Of a stretch of DNA of 8,871 bases, positions 1-6,181 are shown in pieces. Under the pieces are notes generated by a model. It was not told the origin of the DNA, made no database searches, and saw only the letters and a list, made by a program, of their open reading frames with translations. Each line of letters starts with the position of its first letter. Within the stretch, counting starts at the first letter, position 1. Both the position numbers and the translations under genes were made by a program. Origin of the DNA: Fidelibacterota bacterium UBA6817 (GTDB lineage: Bacteria; Fidelibacterota; Fidelibacteria; Fidelibacterales; Fidelibacteraceae); assembly GCA_002452555.1 (NCBI GenBank), contig DKER01000073.1:1-8871 (forward strand). Direction: 5' to 3'.

Positions 1-23
1 GCTACCAACTGCTCCACTCCGCG
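1..23 (-). tRNA. Initiator-type tRNA-Met, 5' part only (cut by window edge)
   Basis: Read on the minus strand, the first bases are acceptor strand CGCGGAG, then TG, D-stem GAGC, D-loop AGTTGGTA and the beginning of the closing GC. This matches the 5' quarter of bacterial tRNA-fMet. C at position 1 and A at position 11 (GAGC D-stem) are typical initiator features: the unpaired 1-72 position and the 11-24 pair of opposite polarity to elongators. The anticodon and 3' half lie outside the window, so the Met identity is inferred from this 5' part alone. Confidence 0.75.
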
Positions 24-46
24 ATGTCATTCTCAAAAAGCTGTGA

Positions 47-75
47 AATTTAAGGAGATATGCTTGTATCCGCAA
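47..75 (-). promoter_or_regulatory. Possible sigma70-type promoter for the tRNA
   Basis: On the minus strand TTGCGG (70-75) is separated by exactly 17 bases from TAAATT (47-52). These match the -35 and -10 hexamers at 4 of 6 positions each. The -10 box lies 23 bases before the tRNA 5' end, leaving room for a short leader. The -35 box falls inside the hairpin at 54-86. This rests on pattern match alone. Confidence 0.3.
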
Positions 76-86
76 GCGCTATCTCT
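54..86 (-). terminator. Hairpin after the acyltransferase gene, possible terminator
   Basis: GAGATA (55-60) pairs with TATCTC (80-85), and GCTTG (62-66) pairs with CAAGC (73-77). The loop is 6 bases and there is a small internal bulge (T61 against GC 78-79). A G-T pair can extend the base. The stem starts 18 bases after the stop codon of the acyltransferase gene. On the minus strand it is followed by CTTAAATTT rather than a clean T-run, so it may be a weak terminator, an mRNA 3'-end stabiliser, or chance structure between the CDS and the tRNA. Confidence 0.4.
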
Positions 87-103
87 AGTGAAGGTATTTA
101 TTT

Positions 104-904
104 TCACACACTGTCTAACATTTCCGGATTTTCAATGTACTTCGCAATAGCTGTAGCCAGCCTTCCCCCCTGTGAACCGTCAACGATTCTGTGATCAAAA
201 GTTCCTGCTACCGGCATGATTTTACGAATAACAATTTCTCCGTTTCTCACGACCGGTTTATCCTCATATTTCCCCATTATAACAACAATAGGAATATTGG
301 ATGCAGGGAAAAGGGCTGCAAAACCGAACTGGAGTCCGTGCGTTCCTATATTTGTTACCATGGCACTGCCAAAACTGTTGGGTTCAAGTTTCATGGCTTT
401 AATAGGAATTCCCATGTCCATGGTTATCCATTTGATAACCCGGAATAACCAGTTTCTAAAAGGCCATGGGATTTTTGCAAGGACATTTTTGTTGCTGGTT
501 GCTTTATCATCTCCGTGTTTACGGGTTCGCTCCACTTTTTTATGCATTTCTTCTGAAATTTCGGTAACTGTTTTGTCGCCGGCTTTACGAACAAGAAAAC
601 CGTCCATTTCCTTGGTTTCTTTCATATAAACAGAGACAAAAACCATTTCATCAGGACGGGCTATAAATTTCCCCCGTCGCATATAACAGTTCAAATCAGG
701 AACATCATACTTAAGAGATCTTCCCAATGCTGCCGCAAACATCTGTGTCAATGTAATCCGGATGCCCTCTTGTTTTCTTTTATCAATGAAAGCCAATGTG
801 TCGGTCACATCAAGTTCATACGTTCCGTATGTTCTTCCATCAACAGGCGCTCTGTAAATTGCCGACGCTGTAATTCGCCATGGTGTGTTCAGATCTTTCA
901 TCAT
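104..904 (-). CDS. Stand-alone 2-oxoacid dehydrogenase E2-type acyltransferase catalytic domain
   Basis: This 266-residue protein consists only of the catalytic domain of the lipoamide acyltransferase (E2) family, the chloramphenicol-acetyltransferase-like fold. The signature DHRIVDG is at residues 237-243, with H238 the expected general base and D242 the conserved Asp. The upstream part GSAMVTNIG (179-187) is the usual E2 core segment. There is no N-terminal lipoyl domain or E3-binding domain: true E2 subunits are about 400 residues or more. The protein starts almost directly in the core, so it probably does not carry its own lipoyl arm and may acylate another acceptor. Residues 145-160 (PWPFRNWLFRVIKW...) form an aromatic, amphipathic insert that could touch a membrane. 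The start is set by GGAGGG (915-920), ten bases upstream of the first of two tandem ATG codons. No E1 or E3 gene is nearby, so substrate and pathway are unknown. The family call is firm, the function is not. Confidence 0.85.
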   Translation of the reverse strand: MMKDLNTPWRITASAIYRAPVDGRTYGTYELDVTDTLAFIDKRKQEGIRITLTQMFAAALGRSLKYDVPDLNCYMRRGKFIARPDEMVFVSVYMKETKEMDGFLVRKAGDKTVTEISEEMHKKVERTRKHGDDKATSNKNVLAKIPWPFRNWLFRVIKWITMDMGIPIKAMKLEPNSFGSAMVTNIGTHGLQFGFAALFPASNIPIVVIMGKYEDKPVVRNGEIVIRKIMPVAGTFDHRIVDGSQGGRLATAIAKYIENPEMLDSV

Positions 905-1112
905 TGCCGTATTTCCCTCCGGTGTTTCTTTGAATTTAGTACGATCTGTGTATGAATAAAACCTTTTTTAATTACAAATCATTGTGGATCAAAACGTATC
1001 CGGAGGCTCCGTAACATCAAGAATTCCACTGCCTGACAACTGCCGACCAGGCGGACACATGGGTCCACCCCTCCACCGGCTACCGGACTGCCCACTGTCG
1101 ACTGTCGACTTA
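905..1112. other. Intergenic gap with GC-rich block between PL6 gene and acyltransferase gene
   Basis: The 208 bases divide into two parts. Bases 905-1000 are AT-rich and hold the ribosome binding site of the acyltransferase gene and presumably its promoter, though no convincing -10/-35 pair stands out. Bases 1001-1110 are GC-rich and hold short inverted repeats (CGGA-GGC-TCCG at 1001-1011, GCCTG/CAGGC at 1031-1052, CCGG-CTA-CCGG at 1076-1086) and the heptamer repeat listed separately. None of the stems is followed by a T-run on the minus strand, so no intrinsic terminator of the PL6 gene can be named. Confidence 0.6.
1028..1110. repeat. Degenerate heptamer repeat (ACTGYCS) in a GC-rich intergenic block
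   Basis: The hexamer ACTGCC/ACTGTC occurs five times on the plus strand, at 1028, 1039, 1087, 1094 and 1101. The last three are in exact 7-base phase, with a fourth partial unit at 1108-1110. The stretch 1021-1110 is about 63% G+C (57 of 90 bases) in otherwise AT-rich surroundings. It ends two bases before the stop codon of the PL6 gene. It contains no ORF and has no transposase, attachment-site or CRISPR-type spacing. Confidence 0.6.
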
Positions 1113-3461
1113 TTAATACATTAGAGATTGTTTGAGGTGTTCCTGTACATGAATTTCAGCACTGTTCAAAAAAGAGTTACCCGAGTGACGATTCTTCTTT
1201 TCACCCCACAGCAATGCAACAGAGGTTACCGGATTATTCTCAAACCGGTTATCTTTGATGTCTACGTTGATGATACCGCGAGTTGATATCAGGAGTCCGT
1301 CTGATGCTTTGCTGCCGGAGTTGCTTATAATCGAATTTGCCAGGATCAAATTACCGCCAATAGTACTTTCGTCATAACCGCCCCGGTAATAATCAAGAAC
1401 CCGGCCGGAAATTTCATAAAATCGACTGTGATGAATTATGACCCATTCAGCATTGTAATCTCCCTTATCATCAATCTCAGCATTTAACGCCAGAACCGAT
1501 CCGCAATTTTGAAAGTTGCTGTTACTGATGTATATGCTGTCGGCAAATGACCCTTTGGTTGCGTTCAGCACAGTTTGAAAATGGTTGACATAAATTCCTG
1601 ACATGACAATGTTATAGTTCGCAGACATGTTGACATCGAGTGGAGAAATTGCGGTATGAACCGGAGCCTCACCGTGACGGCCTGCGTCAAGTGTCAGATT
1701 TTTTAAGGTAAGTTTGGCCCGGGGATGAATCCGGAATAGCGGAGAATTAACGGAACCTTCATAGCGGATGCGACATGTACCGGCAGATTCCCCCATGAAT
1801 GTAATATTGCCGGTAATATCTAAACTTTGCGGTATAGTATAAACACCCGATGCCAGACTTATTGTATCACCGTCGCTTGCTGCGGCGAGGGCTTCCGACA
1901 AGGTTTTTACCTGGTCTTCCGATGCTGCTGAAACATAAATCCGTCGCGGATTTGGCTGCCCTGGGGATTGTCGGAACCATGTAGCGCCATAACCGGAAGG
2001 ATCTGACGGATCAGATAAAATTGGTTTCCCGGGGACTATTGCACCGATCCAATTTTCAGACATACGTGAATTCCCAAAAAGATCTGTGGAAATGCGATCA
2101 AATTCAAATCCCGGATAACTATTATTCTTGAGTAATTCCATGTCGGGATCCGGGAACAGAAGGGGCGGAGTGCCGGATAGATGTACACGAGTATGGTTTA
2201 AACTCCGAACGTCAGCAGGAGAATTCTCGGCACAATTATCAATAAAATTCGATTCAAACCGGATACCGTCAACTTTATCATAAGCTCGGAGCGGTTCAGG
2301 ATCCAAAACGGAGTTTACAATGAGATTATTGGCAATCAGAGTTCGGACGGGTCTTTCACTGCGGATTTCACTGGGAGGTAAAACACCGGCTCGATCCAGA
2401 TTTGCACCTACCGATATGTGCCATGGCGTTTTGCAGTCAATCCATGTATTATGAGCAATAACAACGTCAGTTACCTGATTATATCGATTAAGCGGGGATT
2501 TTGGGATACCATTCATTATGGCGAGAGGCGCTCTGAATTCATCAGCCTGCAGCTTATAGAAATAATTATTTGTAACCCAATGCCCCGTATTCACCAGACG
2601 GACACCTCCGATATAAGGATTGTCGTCACTGCCAATAAAAATATTCCCATCAATAATGGCGTAGTTCCCATGACGGGTTACAAGTGAACCTTCAGAAAGA
2701 TGAAAAATATTGTTTCTGAACTCATTAAAATTTGATTTACTGGAGATAACTTCTACTTCTCCGTTACACCGATCAAAAAAATTGTCGGTTACAAGTGTAT
2801 GAGAGGGGGTCATGGATGTTCCGGAGTCACCAATCTGCATTGTCTCAGCCTGGGGTCCTCCCATGCGGGGCCGATATCCAAAGTAGTTACCGGTAATCCG
2901 ATGATAATTGTATATATTTTCATTGCCTTTCAGGAAGACACGAATGGTAGGACCTCGATTGGATTTACCGATGAGAGTTGAGTGTTCCAGACTGTTATGT
3001 CGTCCATAAAATTCTATCCAATGGTCACGATCATGCCGGTTTGGCTGAGTGAAATGATCAATGGCAATGTTGGTCAAACGACAGTGATTGCCAACCTGAC
3101 CGTTTTTGTCCCTGAACTGAATAATCGCATCACCGGGAGTAAATCCGTTTCGAAAATGGAGTCCATCGATGTGTATATTCTCTCCGCTGATATAAAAACA
3201 GCTTTTGCCTTCAATATAAACTTTACCGGGGGTTTTGGCCGATATTCGTATAGGCTTATTCTTTGTTCCCTTTGCATCCAGAGTAAGAACCAGGTCAGCC
3301 CATATTCCATCAGCCAGGAGAATCTCATCACCGGGTTGCGCTTGTTCCAAAGCCTGCAACAATGCAGTTACATCACCGGCATTAATCGGCAGGGTTTTAT
3401 CGGTCGTGCACGAACCGGCCAGCAGTGAAAGTATGATGCTTAAAGCTAAAAGGAATTTCAT
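1113..3461 (-). CDS. Two-domain polysaccharide lyase family 6 protein, probable alginate lyase
   Basis: This 782-residue secreted lyase would cleave the uronate polymer by beta-elimination. Residues 1-18 are a signal peptide ending LLAGSC; C18 could be lipidated, although Ala at -3 makes the lipobox imperfect. The N-terminal beta-helix (about 30-480) carries the PL6 active-site block: E235 and E237 in GEVEVISSK, catalytic K242, and R263-H264 in TRHGN. The Lys-Arg spacing of 21 residues equals that known for chondroitinase B and AlyGC. A second beta-helix (about 505-782) makes it two-domain, like AlyGC-type alginate lyases and unlike single-domain chondroitinase B; this is the main reason for the alginate call. 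At the place where AlyGC has a calcium-binding Asn, this protein seems to have Pro/Gln (203-204). AGAGAGG lies 4 bases before the ATG. The gene stands alone behind its own 204-base upstream region with a candidate operator. It lacks the sorting domain found in the other secreted beta-helix proteins here. Confidence 0.88.
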   Translation of the reverse strand: MKFLLALSIILSLLAGSCTTDKTLPINAGDVTALLQALEQAQPGDEILLADGIWADLVLTLDAKGTKNKPIRISAKTPGKVYIEGKSCFYISGENIHIDGLHFRNGFTPGDAIIQFRDKNGQVGNHCRLTNIAIDHFTQPNRHDRDHWIEFYGRHNSLEHSTLIGKSNRGPTIRVFLKGNENIYNYHRITGNYFGYRPRMGGPQAETMQIGDSGTSMTPSHTLVTDNFFDRCNGEVEVISSKSNFNEFRNNIFHLSEGSLVTRHGNYAIIDGNIFIGSDDNPYIGGVRLVNTGHWVTNNYFYKLQADEFRAPLAIMNGIPKSPLNRYNQVTDVVIAHNTWIDCKTPWHISVGANLDRAGVLPPSEIRSERPVRTLIANNLIVNSVLDPEPLRAYDKVDGIRFESNFIDNCAENSPADVRSLNHTRVHLSGTPPLLFPDPDMELLKNNSYPGFEFDRISTDLFGNSRMSENWIGAIVPGKPILSDPSDPSGYGATWFRQSPGQPNPRRIYVSAASEDQVKTLSEALAAASDGDTISLASGVYTIPQSLDITGNITFMGESAGTCRIRYEGSVNSPLFRIHPRAKLTLKNLTLDAGRHGEAPVHTAISPLDVNMSANYNIVMSGIYVNHFQTVLNATKGSFADSIYISNSNFQNCGSVLALNAEIDDKGDYNAEWVIIHHSRFYEISGRVLDYYRGGYDESTIGGNLILANSIISNSGSKASDGLLISTRGIINVDIKDNRFENNPVTSVALLWGEKKNRHSGNSFLNSAEIHVQEHLKQSLMY

Positions 3462-3665
3462 AGAACCTCTCTTTTAATTATTTTTTAATCAGGGTTTTGA
3501 TCATTAATCAATTATTTGAATTGTAACGAATTTAGAATTTGGTGTGTATTACTTCAAGTATAATTTGTATGACATGTTATATATTGCAGAAAAAAACGAA
3601 TAATGTTAGCTATTTCTATCAATATGATATTAAACCACTTCGATGGTAATGATATGTTAGGTTAA
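3462..3665. other. AT-rich upstream region of the PL6 gene
   Basis: This 204-base gap separates the regulator stop codon from the PL6 start codon. On the minus strand it holds, in order: a weak inverted repeat with one bulge (ATTACCA/TGGTTTAAT, 3629-3650), a run of seven T (complement of the A-run at 3589-3597), the candidate operator around 3565-3575, a -10/-7-like element at 3555-3562, and a long 5' leader of roughly 90 bases ending in the ribosome binding site. No small ORF of note was seen. Confidence 0.55.
3555..3575 (-). promoter_or_regulatory. Candidate promoter and FadR-type operator of the PL6 gene
   Basis: The plus strand carries TTGTATGACAT (3565-3575), which fits the FadR-subfamily pattern TNGT-N3-ACNA at five of six fixed bases. 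Directly downstream in the direction of transcription is TATACTTG (minus strand, 3555-3562), one mismatch from the Bacteroidota -7 element TAnnTTTG and also similar to a sigma70 -10 box (TATACT). A repressor bound here would cover the spacer of the promoter. The 8-base core GTATGACA recurs upstream of the regulator gene. One shared 8-mer in regions this size is not significant alone, so this is a hypothesis. Confidence 0.3.
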
Positions 3666-4391
3666 TTACTTAATAACATGTATAAGATTTTCATTGTCCT
3701 GATCGGCAATGGAGAGATGGTTACGCATGATTTCCCGGGCACCCTCACTATCATGGTTGACTATCTTTTCAAAAAGGAGTTCATGATATTGAACTGCTTT
3801 TTCTTTGGCTCCGGGAACCTTCTCATAAACCAGAGATCTGATTTTGGGCATCAGCGAATAGACAGGCTCGAGAATCATGGGAGCAAGCGGATTGCCGGAA
3901 GCTTTGGCTAAGGCCATATGAAAGTTGGCATCAATTGTCGCTTCTTTTTCTGCATCCTTCTCCGAACATGCTTTCAGATTACTGATAGTTTTGATCATTT
4001 CTGACAAGTCTTCTTCTTTTCTGTTCATGGCTGCAAGCGCCGCAATTGACGGTTCCACTATTTTTCTGAGTTCCATTACATCCCGAATCAATTTTTCATT
4101 TAGATTCAACTCCAGAAAAAGACTCATAGGCTTTATAGCTCTTTCCCTTGTAAAACTGGCGACATAAATACCGCTTCCCTTACGGATATTTATGAGTCCG
4201 CGGGCACTCAACATCTGCAACGCTTCCCTGAGTGCAGTACGGCTTACCTGGAACATTTCACACAGCTCTTTTTCCGTTGGCAGTTTATCGCCCGGCAACA
4301 ATTTTCTGTCTCGGATAGCCTGCTCTATTTTAATCTGCACTTCCTGACTTAAGGTTTTTGAGTTGCCAACTTTTGGGAACAAATTATTCAT
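3666..4391 (-). CDS. GntR-family transcriptional regulator, FadR subfamily (FCD domain)
   Basis: This 241-residue cytoplasmic DNA-binding regulator has an N-terminal winged helix-turn-helix (about 13-78). It contains the GntR signatures PGDKLPTEKEL, VSRTALREAL in the recognition region, and the wing RKGSGIYV. The C-terminal all-helical FCD domain (about 98-232) retains the usual metal and ligand site: D154 and H158 in DANFH, H203 in QYHELL, and H225 in RNHL. FCD regulators normally respond to small carboxylic acids, including uronate-derived sugar acids in the UxuR/ExuR/LldR-like groups. Placed between lyase genes, this one probably derepresses the locus when an unsaturated uronate or 2-keto-3-deoxygluconate-type compound appears; the ligand is inferred from context only. 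AAGGAA lies six bases before the ATG. A copy of the candidate operator lies about 60 bases upstream of the start, suggesting autoregulation. Confidence 0.92.
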   Translation of the reverse strand: MNNLFPKVGNSKTLSQEVQIKIEQAIRDRKLLPGDKLPTEKELCEMFQVSRTALREALQMLSARGLINIRKGSGIYVASFTRERAIKPMSLFLELNLNEKLIRDVMELRKIVEPSIAALAAMNRKEEDLSEMIKTISNLKACSEKDAEKEATIDANFHMALAKASGNPLAPMILEPVYSLMPKIRSLVYEKVPGAKEKAVQYHELLFEKIVNHDSEGAREIMRNHLSIADQDNENLIHVIK

Positions 4392-4495
4392 TTTTATTTC
4401 CTTGGGCTATTTTGAAATGTAATGTTTGTAATTTCCTTTACCAACAATATTTGTCATACGTAGGATAAAATTTTTCGCCTACTCCATTGTAATCC
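4392..4495. other. Gap between beta-helix gene and regulator gene
   Basis: This 104-base AT-rich spacer is longer than the junctions upstream (9 bases and a 4-base overlap), so the regulator probably has its own promoter as well as possible read-through from the upstream lyase genes. It holds the candidate operator and promoter listed separately. No hairpin with a T-run was found after the upstream stop codon. Confidence 0.5.
4414..4461 (-). promoter_or_regulatory. Candidate promoter and operator of the GntR regulator gene
   Basis: On the minus strand TTG (4442-4444), a 20-base spacer and TACATTTC (4414-4421) resemble the Bacteroidota -33 TTG / -7 TAnnTTTG promoter with one mismatch. This would give a leader of about 20 bases. 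Just upstream, the plus strand reads TTGTCATACGT (4451-4461), a five-of-six match to TNGT-N3-ACNA. It carries the core GTATGACA on the minus strand, the same core found at 3567-3574 on the plus strand. Pattern evidence only. Confidence 0.3.
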
Positions 4496-6181
4496 TTATT
4501 TCAAATAGGTTATTCGCTGCAGATCGGATTGCCCTTCATGAATTAATATCACATAATAAATCCCTGACGCCAAATTACCGGGTTCCCACTGAAACTGATA
4601 AACCCCTTCATGCAAGGGACCTTGAAATATTTCACAGACGATTCGTCCGCTGATATCCCGAATCAACAGGTTATATTCACCGCTTTTTCCTGCATGAATT
4701 GAAAGCATGGAACGGGGATTGAACGGGTTGGGATAAGCCGGTAACAATGAAAATGCTTCACGGATCATGATTTGTGATTCTTTGATGGAAGTATATTCAA
4801 TAAATGTCACACTTTGATCAAACCATGTATCGGCGATACTGTTGTTTTCAATTGTATTTTCACCCAACATAATATTTGTACCGCTCCGTATATACAGTCC
4901 ATACGAGTTGTGGTGAATGTAATTTTCATGAATAATGACACTGTCAGGTGCTCCGTAATAGTTACCCAATGTTCCATTGTCATATTCCAGCAAAATGCCG
5001 TATATGCCGTTTTTAAGTTCATTTGATTTGACAACCGTTTTCGGAGCATTTAAAAGATAAATACCGCGGGTGCAGTTCTCTGATGTATTGGAAATTATCC
5101 GGGTTTCGGGGGATTCAAGATAGACTTTCACACCTTCCCTGCATCGGACAAACATATTGCCGTGAATATAATTCTTTCTTCCTGATGCATCATGTGTTGC
5201 CCCTGTATTACCCACTCCTACACCGGCTCCGCTACTAACATCCTCCACCACGTTTCCTATTATCTCATTAAGATATTCATCTTCTCCGTGAAGATCAATG
5301 GCATCATATCCGGATTTATAGAAATATGAATTTCTGACAGTATTGTTATGAGCCACATACTGGATCAGGACACCGTGCCGTATATATGGGCCAATAAATG
5401 AACAACTGTCCACAAGATTAAAGCGAGTGTCACCGGGATATCCTTCATTAAAAATTTCCGGTCCTTCTCCCTGGATCGAAACACCATAACCAAATCCACC
5501 GCCGCCAACATCCGTGGCTTCTGAGAATTCACAGTGTTTTACAACAACATCATGGCTGGTAGAAATCCGGACCATCTGACTCCGGATCAGACTGAACCGG
5601 CAATTTCTGATGGTGATATTATAGCAGGGACGCCATACCCCGTCCTTTTCAAGAGAAATCCCATATTTCGGTGCAGCTTTATTGGGATTATTGACAGTAA
5701 CATCTGACGAAAGGGTTCCGTCATAGGATGACGTAAAAGTAATATTCTCTATCACAATATTATTTACACCCCTTCCGAAAAATATCCGGGTGCTTTCCGT
5801 TTGGTTCAGTTGCAGAGGAAAGTTTGATATCAGCCATACTGAATCGACGGACGCTCCCCGGACATTTACTTCGGATTTCATTTTTAAATGGGCAGTGTTT
5901 TTATAAATACTGGCAGAATTAAGATTGTAATATCCGGGCGGAAAGAAAATCTCATCACCGGCAGAAGCCGCTGCAATCGCAAGATCCAATGCGGGTCTGT
6001 CATCATTATCATTGTTATAGGGATCTGCTCCATAATCTAGAATGTTGATAATCTTACCGGTTGTTCTATGAGGTGTGTGAACGGGATGTTCACTTCCGTC
6101 ACTTTCACGAAGTCCGGGATATTCCTGGGCTGAAAGCATTAGGGGCAACAGTGACAGAATTATAATTACTTTTCGGATCAT
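4496..6181 (-). CDS. Secreted right-handed parallel beta-helix protein with C-terminal sorting domain; candidate polyuronate lyase or epimerase
   Basis: This 561-residue protein has a signal peptide (1-18, ending LMLSA-QE). Next is a pectate-lyase-3-type N-terminal coil (about 44-90, INILDYGADP and FPPGYYNLNS), typical of beta-helix carbohydrate enzymes. A long array of Asn-rich beta-helix turns follows to about 460. Residues 476-561 are a type IX secretion sorting domain: YPNPFNP at 483-489, GRIVCEI, and ASGIYYVIL near the end. The most conserved-looking stretch is 266-310, with YIRHGV (R268, H269), then GYDAIDLHGEDEY with D296 and H298, then NEIIGN. A D-x-H pair on a beta-helix recalls the DPH motif of mannuronan C5-epimerases, but here it is DLH and the match is not enough to name a family. 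Start: AGG lies seven bases upstream of the ATG, which overlaps the preceding stop codon (ATGA), so the gene is translationally coupled to the heparinase-like lyase. Export and fold are well supported; catalytic activity is inferred from neighbours. Confidence 0.8.
   Translation of the reverse strand: MIRKVIIILSLLPLMLSAQEYPGLRESDGSEHPVHTPHRTTGKIINILDYGADPYNNDNDDRPALDLAIAAASAGDEIFFPPGYYNLNSASIYKNTAHLKMKSEVNVRGASVDSVWLISNFPLQLNQTESTRIFFGRGVNNIVIENITFTSSYDGTLSSDVTVNNPNKAAPKYGISLEKDGVWRPCYNITIRNCRFSLIRSQMVRISTSHDVVVKHCEFSEATDVGGGGFGYGVSIQGEGPEIFNEGYPGDTRFNLVDSCSFIGPYIRHGVLIQYVAHNNTVRNSYFYKSGYDAIDLHGEDEYLNEIIGNVVEDVSSGAGVGVGNTGATHDASGRKNYIHGNMFVRCREGVKVYLESPETRIISNTSENCTRGIYLLNAPKTVVKSNELKNGIYGILLEYDNGTLGNYYGAPDSVIIHENYIHHNSYGLYIRSGTNIMLGENTIENNSIADTWFDQSVTFIEYTSIKESQIMIREAFSLLPAYPNPFNPRSMLSIHAGKSGEYNLLIRDISGRIVCEIFQGPLHEGVYQFQWEPGNLASGIYYVILIHEGQSDLQRITYLK

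Noticed and set aside
216..629. Plus-strand ORF of 137 codons
   Set aside because: Lies fully antisense to the acyltransferase gene, whose catalytic motif proves the minus-strand frame. Its product shows no recognisable family pattern.
104..904. Chloramphenicol acetyltransferase
   Set aside because: Same fold, but the active-site motif is DHRxxDG as in E2 proteins rather than the HHxxxDG of resistance enzymes, and the length and core segments fit E2.
1087..1110. CRISPR array
   Set aside because: Units are 7 bases with no spacers and no cas genes; it is a simple degenerate tandem repeat.
2982..3428. Plus-strand ORF of 148 codons
   Set aside because: Antisense to the N-terminal part of the PL6 gene. 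The minus frame carries the signal peptide and the first beta-helix turns.
1113..3461. Chondroitinase B as the identity of the PL6 protein
   Set aside because: The catalytic block is shared, but the second C-terminal beta-helix domain is typical of alginate lyases of the AlyGC type. Not fully excluded.
3629..3650. Intrinsic terminator of the regulator gene
   Set aside because: The stem is AT-rich with a bulge, and the nearest T-run lies over 30 bases further on, so the structure is too weak to call.
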